A stretch of 64,000 nucleotides of DNA from Rufibacter hautae (GTDB lineage: Bacteria; Bacteroidota; Bacteroidia; Cytophagales; Hymenobacteraceae): contig NZ_VKKY01000001.1 of the NCBI RefSeq assembly GCF_008271695.1, forward strand, positions 676,589 to 740,588. Direction: 5' to 3'. Numbering within the stretch: position 1 is the stretch's first letter; each line of letters starts with the position of its first letter. Below, one piece after another: positions 54,273-63,476 of this stretch. The notes beneath the pieces are model-generated. The model was not told the DNA's origin. It made no database searches and was given only the letters and a program-made list of their open reading frames with translations. A program made the position numbers and the translations under genes.

Positions 54273-55405
54273 GCCAAAAAGGAGAATTCATTTACCTCTC
54301 GCCCCCGCACATGGGCGGCAGGGAACAGCATTTTGTGCAACAGGCTTTTGACCAGAATTGGATTACCACGGCTGGCGCCAACGTGAACGGCTTTGAGCAG
54401 GAGCTGGCCAGCTACACAGGAGTACCCGCTGCGGCTGCTTTGGCATCGGGCACCGCTGCGCTGCATCTGGCTTTGCTGGCCCTAGGCGTTGGGCCCGGCG
54501 ATGAAGTCCTTTGCTCTACGTTCACCTTTGTGGCCAGCACCAACCCCATCCGCTACGTGGGCGCCACGCCCGTGCTCATAGAAAGCGAGGCGACTACCTG
54601 GAACCTTTGCCCCAAAGCGTTGGAGGCCGCTTTGCAGGACCGCCACAAGAAAGGCAGAATTCCTAAAGCCCTCATGCTGGTGCATCTCTACGGCATGCCC
54701 TCCCGGATGAAGGAAATTCAGGAACTTGCCCAGCATTACGGAGTGCCCATCATTGAAGACGCTGCCGAAGCCCTCGGCTCCAGATACCACGGCCGTTTAT
54801 TGGGTACTTTCGGGGAATTGGGGGTTTTCTCCTTCAACGGAAACAAGATCATCACCACTTCAGGCGGCGGCGCTCTGGTGTCTTCTGACCCCACTTTGGT
54901 GGAACAGGCCCGCTGGCTGGCCATGCAGGCCAAAGACGATCTGCCGTACTATCATCACACTACCATGGGCTACAATTACCGTATGAGCAACATCAGCGCG
55001 GGCATTGGGCGGGGACAGTTGGAGGTATTAGAGGAAAGGGTGCGACAAAGGAGAAAGGTGTTTGCCAACTACCAGGAATTGCTGCAGGAGGTGACAGAAC
55101 TGGAATGGCACGCAGAGCCGGAAGGCTTTTTTTCGAACCGCTGGCTCAGCTGCTTCACTATCAAGAAAGGTAGCTCTATGACTCCTGAGGTCCTGCGCCA
55201 GCACCTGTTAACCGCCAATATTGAAAGCCGTCCGCTTTGGCAACCCATGCACCGGCAACCGCTCTACCAATCCTGCGACTACTTCGGCGATTACGTGAGC
55301 GATGACCTGTTCGCCCGCGGGCTGTGCCTTCCTTCGGGCTCTAGCCTCACCCCCTCAGACCAGGAGCGAATAGCCGATACTATCAAAAAAGCGTTTCAGG
55401 GCTGA
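54269..55405 (+). CDS. DegT/DnrJ/EryC1/StrS aminotransferase (PglE-like)
   Basis: A PLP-dependent aminotransferase that puts an amino group on a nucleotide-linked 4-keto-6-deoxy sugar. It has 378 aa. Motifs: FIYLSPPHMGGREQHFVQ at the start (as in PglE and LegC relatives), ALASGTAALHLAL, VPIIEDAAEALGS (Asp binding PLP) and FSFNGNKIITTSGGG with the PLP Lys. With the two genes before it, this gives the last steps of a bacillosamine-like sugar. The dehydratase (PglF) is not in the window. The stop lies inside a palindrome copy. Confidence 0.93.
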   Translation: MSQKGEFIYLSPPHMGGREQHFVQQAFDQNWITTAGANVNGFEQELASYTGVPAAAALASGTAALHLALLALGVGPGDEVLCSTFTFVASTNPIRYVGATPVLIESEATTWNLCPKALEAALQDRHKKGRIPKALMLVHLYGMPSRMKEIQELAQHYGVPIIEDAAEALGSRYHGRLLGTFGELGVFSFNGNKIITTSGGGALVSSDPTLVEQARWLAMQAKDDLPYYHHTTMGYNYRMSNISAGIGRGQLEVLEERVRQRRKVFANYQELLQEVTELEWHAEPEGFFSNRWLSCFTIKKGSSMTPEVLRQHLLTANIESRPLWQPMHRQPLYQSCDYFGDYVSDDLFARGLCLPSGSSLTPSDQERIADTIKKAFQG

Positions 55406-55428
55406 TTTCAGGAAAAGGAGCCAAAAAC
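55393..55428. repeat. 36-nt palindromic repeat, copy 19 (overlaps stop)
   Basis: GTTTCAGGGCTGATTTCA, then GGAAAAGGAGCCAAAAAC. Its first bases encode the C-terminal Phe-Gln-Gly and the TGA of the aminotransferase. Confidence 0.75.
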
Positions 55429-55474
55429 GATGCGACGCTCACCACAGGACAACTACAAGGGTTGGCTTCTCTAA

Positions 55475-55510
55475 GTTTTAGGACCGTTTTTAGCAAAAAG
55501 GCCTTAAAAC
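55475..55510. repeat. 36-nt palindromic repeat, copy 20
   Basis: GTTTTAGGACCGTTTTTA, then GCAAAAAGGCCTTAAAAC. It is only 46 bp from copy 19, making a pair. Confidence 0.7.
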
Positions 55511-55511
55511 A

Positions 55512-55548
55512 GGAAATCCTGTCCCGCCGAAGGCAGAACAGGATTTCC
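55512..55548 (-). terminator. Terminator of rplY
   Basis: Perfect 11-bp arms (GGAAATCCTGT and complement) with a 15-nt loop. On the minus strand the run TGTTTTAAGG, part of copy 20, follows. Confidence 0.65.
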
Positions 55549-55570
55549 AAAGACTTTAAGAAGCAACAGA

Positions 55571-56155
55571 CTATTTCTTGCCTTTTTTCTCCTCTGTCTG
55601 AGCGCTTTTCAGGGCTCTTGGGATAGTTACTGTAGCCACTGGTGAAAGTGGGTTGGTCAGGATAGCGTAGTTCTCAGGAGTGATTTTGTTCACTTTGATA
55701 GACTTACCCAACTCCAGGTCAGAGATGTCAACCGCAATTGAATCTGGCAGGTTAGCAGGAAGTGCTTTCACGCGCAGTTTACGTAGTTTGGTCACCAGTT
55801 TACCACCGGCCATAACCCCTGGAGAAGTACCAGTGAAACGTACCGGCACATCAACTTTCACTTCTTTCTCGTCTTGCAGTAACAGGAAGTCCACGTGCAG
55901 CAACATTTCGTTTACTGGGTGGAACTGCAGGTCTTGCATGATGGCTTTGTAGTGCGTGCCTTCAATGTTCAGGTCCACTTGGTAAACCTCCGGAGAGTAC
56001 ACCAGGTCACGGAACAGGATAGCAGGCGATGAGAAATGAACTTGCTCAGCACCGCCGTACAACACGCATGGAACTTGAGCTTCCTCACGAAGCGCTTTGG
56101 CTTCGGATTTACCGAGATTTGCTCTTTTAAACCCTATAATCTCTAAGCTTTGCAT
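55571..56155 (-). CDS. rplY: Ribosomal protein bL25 (CTC form)
   Basis: It binds 5S rRNA in the large subunit. It has 194 aa, the long CTC form with the N-terminal L25 domain (KRANLGKSEAKALREEAQVP, then VPCVLYGG) and the C-terminal beta domain (VDVPVRFTGTSPGVMAGG, then LRVKALPANLPDSIAVDIS). A basic tail ends EEKKGKK. It lies downstream of prs on the same strand with an 89-bp gap; prs-rplY-pth order is common in bacteria, and pth is found a few kb away here. Confidence 0.95.
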   Translation of the reverse strand: MQSLEIIGFKRANLGKSEAKALREEAQVPCVLYGGAEQVHFSSPAILFRDLVYSPEVYQVDLNIEGTHYKAIMQDLQFHPVNEMLLHVDFLLLQDEKEVKVDVPVRFTGTSPGVMAGGKLVTKLRKLRVKALPANLPDSIAVDISDLELGKSIKVNKITPENYAILTNPLSPVATVTIPRALKSAQTEEKKGKK

Positions 56156-56244
56156 AAAAATGAATATAAATAAAAAATGAAAAAACGCTTTTGAAGAAGA
56201 TCCTAGAGGATAGCCACTAGCCTTCTCTTAATATCAATCAGCAA

Positions 56245-57177
56245 CTAGATAAACAGGGAGCTGATGGAATCATGGGTTACCACGTTGCTGATGGCCCGGG
56301 CAAACAGGTCTGAGAAGGTCAGGACTTTGATCTTAGAAGACTGACGCTTCAACGGAATAGTGTCTGAAATCACCAGTTCCTCCAAGACTGAATTCTCAAT
56401 GCGGTCAATAGCCGGACCAGACAATACGCCGTGGGTAGCAATGGCCCGCACGCTTTTCGCGCCTTTGTCACGCAACAACTCGGCGGCTTTGGTAATAGTT
56501 CCGGCGGTGTCTACCAGGTCATCTACCAGCACCACGTCCATGCCGTCCACATCGCCAATCACCTGCATAGAGGCGATCTCGTTGGCACGCTTCCGGTGCT
56601 TGTCGCAAACGACCATCTCCACCCCAAATACCTTGGCAAAGCTTCTTGTTCTTACCACCCCTCCCACGTCCGGTGAGGCGAAGATCAGATCTTGCCCTAA
56701 ATCCAGGCTGCGCAGATAAGGCACAAAAATGGCCGATCCGTCCAGATGGTCCACCGGTATGTCAAAGAAGCCCTGGATCTGACCGGCGTGCAAGTCGCAG
56801 GTCATAAGACGGTCAGCTCCTACGCACTGGATGGCGTTGGCCATCACTTTGGCTCCAATGGAGACCCTCGGCTTATCTTTTCTGTCCTGGCGGGCGTAAC
56901 CGTAGTACGGCATCACCACAATTACTTTATGCGCTGAGGCCCGTTTGGCCGCATCTACCAGCAGCATGAGCTCCATGAGGTTGTCTGCGGGCGGAAACGT
57001 GGACTGGATCAGAAACACCTCGCAGCCACGAACAGACTCATTGAAGTGAACTGAGATCTCGCCATCTGAGAAGTGCTGCACCGTTAAGTCACCTAAAGGC
57101 AGACCGTAAGCGGCGGCTACCTGTTCAGCGAAATACCGCGAATTTGTTCCGGAGAAAATCTTTACCGTTGGGCTCAT
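56245..57177 (-). CDS. prs: Ribose-phosphate pyrophosphokinase
   Basis: It makes PRPP from ribose-5-phosphate and ATP for nucleotide, His and Trp synthesis. It is 310 aa from the ATG at 57177; the open frame reaches 57249, but a good promoter lies between. Motifs: FSDGEISVHFNESVRG, YYGYARQDRKDKPRVSIGAK (flexible loop), DLHAGQIQGFFDIPVDHL and the PRPP loop VVLVDDLVDTAGTITKA. A family-typical length and ending support a complete gene. Confidence 0.96.
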   Translation of the reverse strand: MSPTVKIFSGTNSRYFAEQVAAAYGLPLGDLTVQHFSDGEISVHFNESVRGCEVFLIQSTFPPADNLMELMLLVDAAKRASAHKVIVVMPYYGYARQDRKDKPRVSIGAKVMANAIQCVGADRLMTCDLHAGQIQGFFDIPVDHLDGSAIFVPYLRSLDLGQDLIFASPDVGGVVRTRSFAKVFGVEMVVCDKHRKRANEIASMQVIGDVDGMDVVLVDDLVDTAGTITKAAELLRDKGAKSVRAIATHGVLSGPAIDRIENSVLEELVISDTIPLKRQSSKIKVLTFSDLFARAISNVVTHDSISSLFI

Positions 57178-57206
57178 GGGGAAAAGAGGGTTGCCGAATG
57201 AAGTCG

Positions 57207-57237
57207 CAAAATTACTCCTAATTTTGGTAGGCTCAAA
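57207..57237 (-). promoter_or_regulatory. Promoter of prs
   Basis: Minus strand: -33 TTTG at 57237-57234 and -7 box TAATTTTG at 57214-57207, spaced by 19 bp. The start of transcription near 57202 fixes the downstream ATG. Confidence 0.75.
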
Positions 57238-57402
57238 CCAAGTACGCAAAAAATAAGAGGTACTTTTTCAGGAACTTGACAGTACAATTACTGAGACCGC
57301 TGTTTTATAACCCTTTTCCAAACACACTCAAATTCAATAATTTACCCAGAACAGGTCTGACCCGCCATATTCTAGTCGCAGAACCAAAGGATGTAAAAGC
57401 AA

Positions 57403-57436
57403 AAAACCTCTGTCTCTTTGCAGAAACAGAGGTTTT
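57403..57436 (-). terminator. Terminator of tRNA-Gln
   Basis: Perfect 11-bp arms (AAAACCTCTGT and complement). On the minus strand a T6 run follows. Confidence 0.85.
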
Positions 57437-57439
57437 AAG

Positions 57440-57512
57440 TTGTCCGACCAGGTTTCGAACCTGGACTCTTCTGAACCAAAATCAGACGTGTTGCCAGTTA
57501 CACCATCGGACA
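57440..57512 (-). tRNA. tRNA-Gln (anticodon TTG)
   Basis: Complete cloverleaf on the minus strand: acceptor TGTCCGA with TCGGACA, anticodon arm TCTGA/TCAGA around loop TTTTGGT, T arm CCAGG/CCTGG with loop TTCGAAA, discriminator A. CCA is not encoded. Confidence 0.95.
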
Positions 57513-57549
57513 ATCTCCGCTGACAACCTGTTGTTGTCGTTTGGTGTTG

Positions 57550-57578
57550 CAAAGGTAGAAAAGAATTTATTCAGCGCA
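57550..57578 (-). promoter_or_regulatory. Promoter of tRNA-Gln
   Basis: Minus strand: -33 TTG at 57578-57576 and -7 box TACCTTTG at 57557-57550, spacer 18 bp. Confidence 0.7.
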
Positions 57579-57607
57579 ATACACCAGGCGAAAATTTTTC
57601 AAAAAAT

Positions 57608-59827
57608 TTATTCCATAATCCGCTCCAGGGCGGTGTCATAGCTGTTTTTGATGACCTGAATGGCATGGAAAACCTCACCGTCCACCTCGCAGTAGCGGGC
57701 AGTCACTTCACCAATTTTTTTGAAAGTCAGGCCGTTACCAGCCACCAAGTTCTCAAACGCCTCCTGCTGGGCGGGGCTTACGCTCACCACCACGCGGCTC
57801 TGGCTCTCACCAAATAAATAGGCATCCTTCCGGAAAGATGAATCGGTAGAAATGGTAAACCCAAGCTCCTTAGGCATGGCAGACTCCAGCAAGGTGATGT
57901 ACAGACCACCATCGGCGCAGTCGTGGGCCGACTGGATGAGCGACTGATCAATCAGGGATTTCACTGTTTTCTGCAGCACCAACTCTTTCTCCATGTCAAA
58001 GGCCGGGGCCGGAGACAATTTCACCTGGTGATAAGAATACAGATACTCACTGGAGGCGATGTCATTGGCGGCATCTCCCAAAAGGTAAATGGCGTCTCCC
58101 TCGTTCTGGAAAGCCAGCGTCATGGTTTTGGATTTGTCTTCCACAATCCCCAGCATGCCTATGGTTGGCGTTGGGAACACCGGACCTTCGTCGGAAGACT
58201 GGTTGTAGAAGCTCACGTTCCCACCGGTCACCGGCGTCCCGAAAGCGGTACAGGCTTTGCCCATGCCTTTGATGGCGCCTACAAACTGCCAGTACACCTC
58301 CGGCACGTACGGGTTCCCGAAGTTGAGGCAGTTGGTGATGGCCACGGGCTCGCCGCCGGCACACACAATGTTACGGGCTGCCTCGGCCACCGCAATGGCG
58401 GTACCTTCCTCTGGATCAGCGTTCACGTAGCGGCTGTTGCAGTCCACGGTGATGGCGATGGCCTTGTCAGAACCTTTCACTTTCACAATGCCGGCGTCGG
58501 CAGGACGGTTGGTGGTCAAGGTGGACGTGCCGATCATGGAGTCATACTGCTTGTACACCCAGCGCTTAGAAGCGATGTTGGGGTGCGTGGCCAGGAACTC
58601 GGCTACTTCTTTGTAGTTGGTTGGCTCTTGTACAGAGTCAATGGAGAATTTCTTCGCTTCTGCATAGTAGGCTGGCTCGCGGTACTCTCTATGATAGACA
58701 GGGGCACCACCGCCTAATACAAGGTCTTCGGCAGGTACATCGGCTACCAGCTCACCTTTCACGTAATAGCGCAGGCGCTTGGAGTCGGTTACCTCGCCGA
58801 TCTGGGCGCAGGACATATCCCACTTGTCGCAGATCTGATGAATAAGGTCCTCGGCACCTTTCTCCATCACCACCAGCATCCGTTCCTGGCTCTCGGAAAG
58901 AAGGATCTCAAACGGCTGCATGTTGGCCTGGCGGGTAGGTACTTTGTCCAGCCAGATTTCCATGCCGCTCTCGCCTTTGGCGCTCATTTCTGAGGTAGAG
59001 CAGGTGATACCGGCCGCACCCATGTCCTGCATGCCAATCACGCGGTTGGTGGCCAGAATTTCCAAAGTAGCCTCTAAAAGCAGTTTCTCCTGGAACGGGT
59101 CACCCACCTGTACAGACGGCAAGTCGTTCACCGAGTCCTCGGTGATGTCTTTAGACGCGAAGGCTGCGCCGTGGATACCATCCTTACCGGTAGCCGCCCC
59201 GATGATGAACACCGGGTTTCCGGCTCCGTGCGAAGTGGCGCTGGCGGTTTTACCCACCTCCACAATACCCGCTGAGAAGGCGTTTACCAGCGGGTTCACG
59301 TTGTAGCAGTCATCAAAGAACAGCTCGCCGCCCACCGTTGGGATACCGAAGGCATTGCCGTAATCCCCGATCCCTTTTACCACACCTCTCAAAAGGCGCT
59401 TGGTTTTATCTGAGTTCGGGTTCCCGAAGCGCAGGGAGTTCAGCTGCGCGATAGGCCGGGCACCCATGGTGAAGATATCACGGTTGATCCCGCCCACGCC
59501 GGTGGCTGCGCCCTGGTAAGGCTCCAGCGCCGATGGGTGGTTGTGTGACTCTATTTTAAAAGAGCAGGCTAGACCTCCGCCAATGTCTACCAGACCGGCA
59601 TTCTCCTCACCGGCTTTGGCCAGCATGCGCGGAGAGTCTTTGGGCAGAGTCTTGAGCCAGACAATGGAGTTTTTGTAGGAGCAGTGCTCAGACCACATCA
59701 CAGAGAAGATGCTGAGCTCGGTGAAATTGGGCGTGCGGCCCAGTATTTCTTTGATACGATCGAATTCTTCGGGCAGGAGGCCCAATTTCTGGGCGGTCTC
59801 TACAGTAGTCAGGGTCTGGGTTTCCAA
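57608..59827 (-). CDS. purL: Phosphoribosylformylglycinamidine synthase subunit PurL
   Basis: Purine synthesis step 4, the ATP-dependent amidation of FGAR. This is the short PurL (739 aa from the TTG at 59827), which works with separate PurS and PurQ, not seen here. Motifs: SIFSVMWSEHCSYKNS, FKIESHNHPSALEPYQGAATG, DMGAAGITCSTSEMSAKG and SAHDCADGGLYITLLESAM. The frame extends to a TTG at 59857, but a -7 box covers that site, so 59827 (giving METQTLTTVETAQ when read with initiator Met) is chosen. Confidence 0.95.
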   Translation of the reverse strand: METQTLTTVETAQKLGLLPEEFDRIKEILGRTPNFTELSIFSVMWSEHCSYKNSIVWLKTLPKDSPRMLAKAGEENAGLVDIGGGLACSFKIESHNHPSALEPYQGAATGVGGINRDIFTMGARPIAQLNSLRFGNPNSDKTKRLLRGVVKGIGDYGNAFGIPTVGGELFFDDCYNVNPLVNAFSAGIVEVGKTASATSHGAGNPVFIIGAATGKDGIHGAAFASKDITEDSVNDLPSVQVGDPFQEKLLLEATLEILATNRVIGMQDMGAAGITCSTSEMSAKGESGMEIWLDKVPTRQANMQPFEILLSESQERMLVVMEKGAEDLIHQICDKWDMSCAQIGEVTDSKRLRYYVKGELVADVPAEDLVLGGGAPVYHREYREPAYYAEAKKFSIDSVQEPTNYKEVAEFLATHPNIASKRWVYKQYDSMIGTSTLTTNRPADAGIVKVKGSDKAIAITVDCNSRYVNADPEEGTAIAVAEAARNIVCAGGEPVAITNCLNFGNPYVPEVYWQFVGAIKGMGKACTAFGTPVTGGNVSFYNQSSDEGPVFPTPTIGMLGIVEDKSKTMTLAFQNEGDAIYLLGDAANDIASSEYLYSYHQVKLSPAPAFDMEKELVLQKTVKSLIDQSLIQSAHDCADGGLYITLLESAMPKELGFTISTDSSFRKDAYLFGESQSRVVVSVSPAQQEAFENLVAGNGLTFKKIGEVTARYCEVDGEVFHAIQVIKNSYDTALERIME

Positions 59828-59854
59828 GACGGATATGGATTTGGTAAGACAGGG

Positions 59855-59862
59855 CAAAAATA
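59855..59862 (-). promoter_or_regulatory. -7 promoter box of purL
   Basis: Minus-strand TATTTTTG about 27 bp before the chosen start. Confidence 0.5.
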
Positions 59863-59900
59863 AAGATTTCTTTTACAAGGCACTGCCATCTTTTCACATC

Positions 59901-59936
59901 GTTTTTCGGCGGGTTTCCTAAAAGCAAGGCAAAAAC
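59901..59936. repeat. 36-nt palindromic repeat, copy 21
   Basis: GTTTTTCGGCGGGTTTCC, then TAAAAGCAAGGCAAAAAC. It lies in the divergent purL-atpD gap. Confidence 0.65.
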
Positions 59937-59972
59937 GGAAAATGAGTCCTTATTAAGGACAGGCAGAAAAGC

Positions 59973-60008
59973 GTTTCGGGGCTGTTTTGCGGAAATCAGC
60001 CTCTAAAC
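59973..60008. repeat. 36-nt palindromic repeat, copy 22
   Basis: GTTTCGGGGCTGTTTTGC, then GGAAATCAGCCTCTAAAC; one of the best matches. It is 36 bp from copy 21. Confidence 0.8.
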
Positions 60009-60091
60009 AGAGGCAAGAATAAAACACTCAGAAAGGCACGTTACATCCAAAACTTTTTAGGTACTTCTATGGAAATGAGGATAGAATGCCC

Positions 60092-60099
60092 TATTTTTG
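60092..60099 (+). promoter_or_regulatory. -7 promoter box of atpD
   Basis: TATTTTTG, about 49 bp before the atpD ATG. Confidence 0.55.
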
Positions 60100-60138
60100 C
60101 AGCCTGATTGAGAACTGTATCTATCTAAATAATTATAA

Positions 60139-61653
<1,515 letters not shown>

Positions 61654-61655
61654 TT

Positions 61656-61728
61656 TTAATGTGCTAATGTGTTAATGTGCTGATGTTAGAAATTAGCACA
61701 CTAGCACATTAGCCAATTAGCACATTAA
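61656..61728 (+). repeat. Hairpin of repeated TTAATGTGCTAAT motifs between atpD and atpC
   Basis: The left side holds three variants of TTAATGTGCTAAT in tandem and the right side their complements. Outer 13-bp arms (61656-61668 and 61716-61728) pair perfectly and the whole makes a stem of about 30 bp with mismatches. It starts 3 nt after the atpD stop and ends 3 nt before the atpC ATG. Confidence 0.75.
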
Positions 61729-61731
61729 CAG

Positions 61732-61980
61732 ATGTATTTAGAAATCATTACCCCAGATAGAAGAGTATTTGAAGGCGACGTAACCTCGGTTAAGTTTCCG
61801 GGCATCAATGGTGGGTTTGAGGTGTTGAACAACCACGCCGCCCTCATCAGTGCCCTGGCCAACGGAGCGGTACGCATCACGCCTGCCACCGGTACTCAAG
61901 TGGTGTTCCAGATTGACGGGGGAGTTGTGGAAGTGCTAGACAACAAGATCATTGTCCTGGCCGAAGCCGTAACCGCCTAA
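61732..61980 (+). CDS. atpC: F1F0 ATP synthase subunit epsilon
   Basis: Central-stalk subunit that couples and restrains the motor. It is only 82 aa: the N-terminal beta-sandwich domain (LEIITPDRRVFEGDVTSVKF, NNHAALISALANGAVRI, IDGGVVEVLDNKIIVLAE) is complete, but the C-terminal helical hairpin is missing, as is usual in Bacteroidetes. It therefore lacks the usual inhibitory arm. Confidence 0.95.
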   Translation: MYLEIITPDRRVFEGDVTSVKFPGINGGFEVLNNHAALISALANGAVRITPATGTQVVFQIDGGVVEVLDNKIIVLAEAVTA

Positions 61981-62001
61981 GATTTCCTGTTTTCCATTTA
62001 A

Positions 62002-62035
62002 AAAGCCCGTTCTTCTCTGCAGAAGGCGGGCTTTT
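62002..62035 (+). terminator. Terminator after atpC
   Basis: AAAGCCCG pairs with CGGGCTTT, extended by TTCT/AGAA with a bulge, then a short T run that merges into palindrome copy 23. Confidence 0.7.
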
Positions 62036-62071
62036 GCTTTTAGGCTGTTTTTCTGAAAACAAGCCCAAAGC
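62036..62071. repeat. 36-nt palindromic repeat, copy 23
   Basis: GCTTTTAGGCTGTTTTTC, then TGAAAACAAGCCCAAAGC. The outermost bases differ from the rule but keep pairing (GC with GC). Confidence 0.65.
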
Positions 62072-62206
62072 GCGCTTCCTACTTTCACTCCTTTCTGCTT
62101 ACCTTTAGGATTGTTGATTGCCCATCGTTTGTTGTTTTTAACCGAAGCACCAATCACTCAGGCATGACAACCAACAACTAGCAACCAACAATTAACCATC
62201 AGTTTC

Positions 62207-63334
62207 GTGTCCATATCGCCAAAGATCACCCCCATTTACCAGACATCCGTGTTCACCTTTGAGGACCTGAACGCATTGGAAGCTTACTTCCAGGAGCCTG
62301 GCCAGCATTACATGTACACCCGCTACGGCAACCCCAACAGCGAAGAATTGGCCCAGGAAGTAAACAAACTGGAACATGGGCAAGGCGCAGTGGCTACCTC
62401 CTCGGGCATGTCGGCGATTCTGACGGCGGTGCTGGTGTACGCCAAAGCCGGAGACCACGTACTCTGCGCCGAGGAGATCTACGGAGGCTCCTCTTCCCTG
62501 CTCTCCAATGAACTCAGTCGATTAGGTGTGGAGGTGACTTACGTGCCTACCGCTGATACTTACTCGCTTGCCGGCTACGTGCGCGAAAACACCAAACTGT
62601 TCTTAGCCGAGACCATCAGCAACCCCATGATGATGGTGATGGATCTGGCCCAACTAGCGCAAAAGTGCCAAGCTAAGGGCATAAAACTAGTGGTGGACAA
62701 CACCTTCGCTTCGCCGGTGATTACTCGTCCGCTGGAACTGGGTGCCGATTTGGTGATCCACAGTGTGACCAAATACCTATCCGGGCACAGTGACGTGACA
62801 GCAGGTGTACTAATAGCCAAAGAAGCCGAAGACGCTGCCCGGGCCGCCCAAATCATGCGCACCTGGGGCCTGAACCTGAGTCCGTTTGAGAGTTGGCTAG
62901 CGGCTCGCGGCCTGAAAACGCTTAAGCTCAGAATGCGGGAGCACTCCGCCAACGGTTTGGCCGTGGCCCAGTTCCTGCAGCAGCACCCCAAAGTGCAGGC
63001 CGTTTTCTATCCGGGCTTGGCCGAGCACCCGCAGCACGACCTCGCGCAAAAGCAAGGCAACGGCCTATACGGCGGCATGCTGTCCTTCAGAATCGCGGAT
63101 GAGACGGAGGCCGTGAACCGTTTCATGAAAGCCTTGTCGCACATTCCATTCGCGCCGTCACTGGCTGGGGTCACTACCTCCATTTCTTACCCGTTGGGCA
63201 CCTCCCATCGCGGCCTCACCCAGGAACAACAGGAAAAAATGGGCATCACCGTAGGCCTGATTCGGTTATCCGTGGGGATAGAGGATGCGCAGGAACTCAT
63301 CGCAGACCTGGAGAAAGGTCTGGCGGCTATTTAG
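62207..63334 (+). CDS. Trans-sulfuration PLP enzyme (cystathionine synthase/lyase family)
   Basis: A 375-aa Cys/Met metabolism enzyme starting at a GTG. Motifs: YTRYGNPNSEELAQEVNKLE, SSGMSAILTAVL, the Asp-binding region KLVVDNTFASPV and the PLP Lys in IHSVTKYLSGHSDVTAG. LAGVTTSISYPLGTSHRGL carries the substrate-binding Arg region. Whether it is cystathionine gamma-synthase, a lyase or O-acetylhomoserine sulfhydrylase cannot be told from sequence alone. Confidence 0.92.
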   Translation: MSISPKITPIYQTSVFTFEDLNALEAYFQEPGQHYMYTRYGNPNSEELAQEVNKLEHGQGAVATSSGMSAILTAVLVYAKAGDHVLCAEEIYGGSSSLLSNELSRLGVEVTYVPTADTYSLAGYVRENTKLFLAETISNPMMMVMDLAQLAQKCQAKGIKLVVDNTFASPVITRPLELGADLVIHSVTKYLSGHSDVTAGVLIAKEAEDAARAAQIMRTWGLNLSPFESWLAARGLKTLKLRMREHSANGLAVAQFLQQHPKVQAVFYPGLAEHPQHDLAQKQGNGLYGGMLSFRIADETEAVNRFMKALSHIPFAPSLAGVTTSISYPLGTSHRGLTQEQQEKMGITVGLIRLSVGIEDAQELIADLEKGLAAI

Positions 63335-63345
63335 TGGTAACTTCC

Positions 63346-63381
63346 GTTTTATGCCTATTCTCTAAAAATTAGCCCCAAAAC
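63346..63381. repeat. 36-nt palindromic repeat, copy 24
   Basis: GTTTTATGCCTATTCTCT, then AAAAATTAGCCCCAAAAC. It lies 11 bp after the PLP-enzyme stop and 11 bp before a -7 box. Confidence 0.7.
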
Positions 63382-63392
63382 GTGGCAGCCCT

Positions 63393-63400
63393 TACCTTTG
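63393..63400 (+). promoter_or_regulatory. -7 promoter box of pth
   Basis: TACCTTTG, then CAGG and an ATG at 63405. Transcription would start at about this ATG, so either pth is leaderless there or it uses the in-frame ATG at 63477. Confidence 0.5.
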
Positions 63401-63476
63401 CAGGATGTTTACACGTTTCCTCAACTGGCTTGGCCAAAAAGAGCCTACTGAGCCAACAGAAAACACTCCAACTGAT

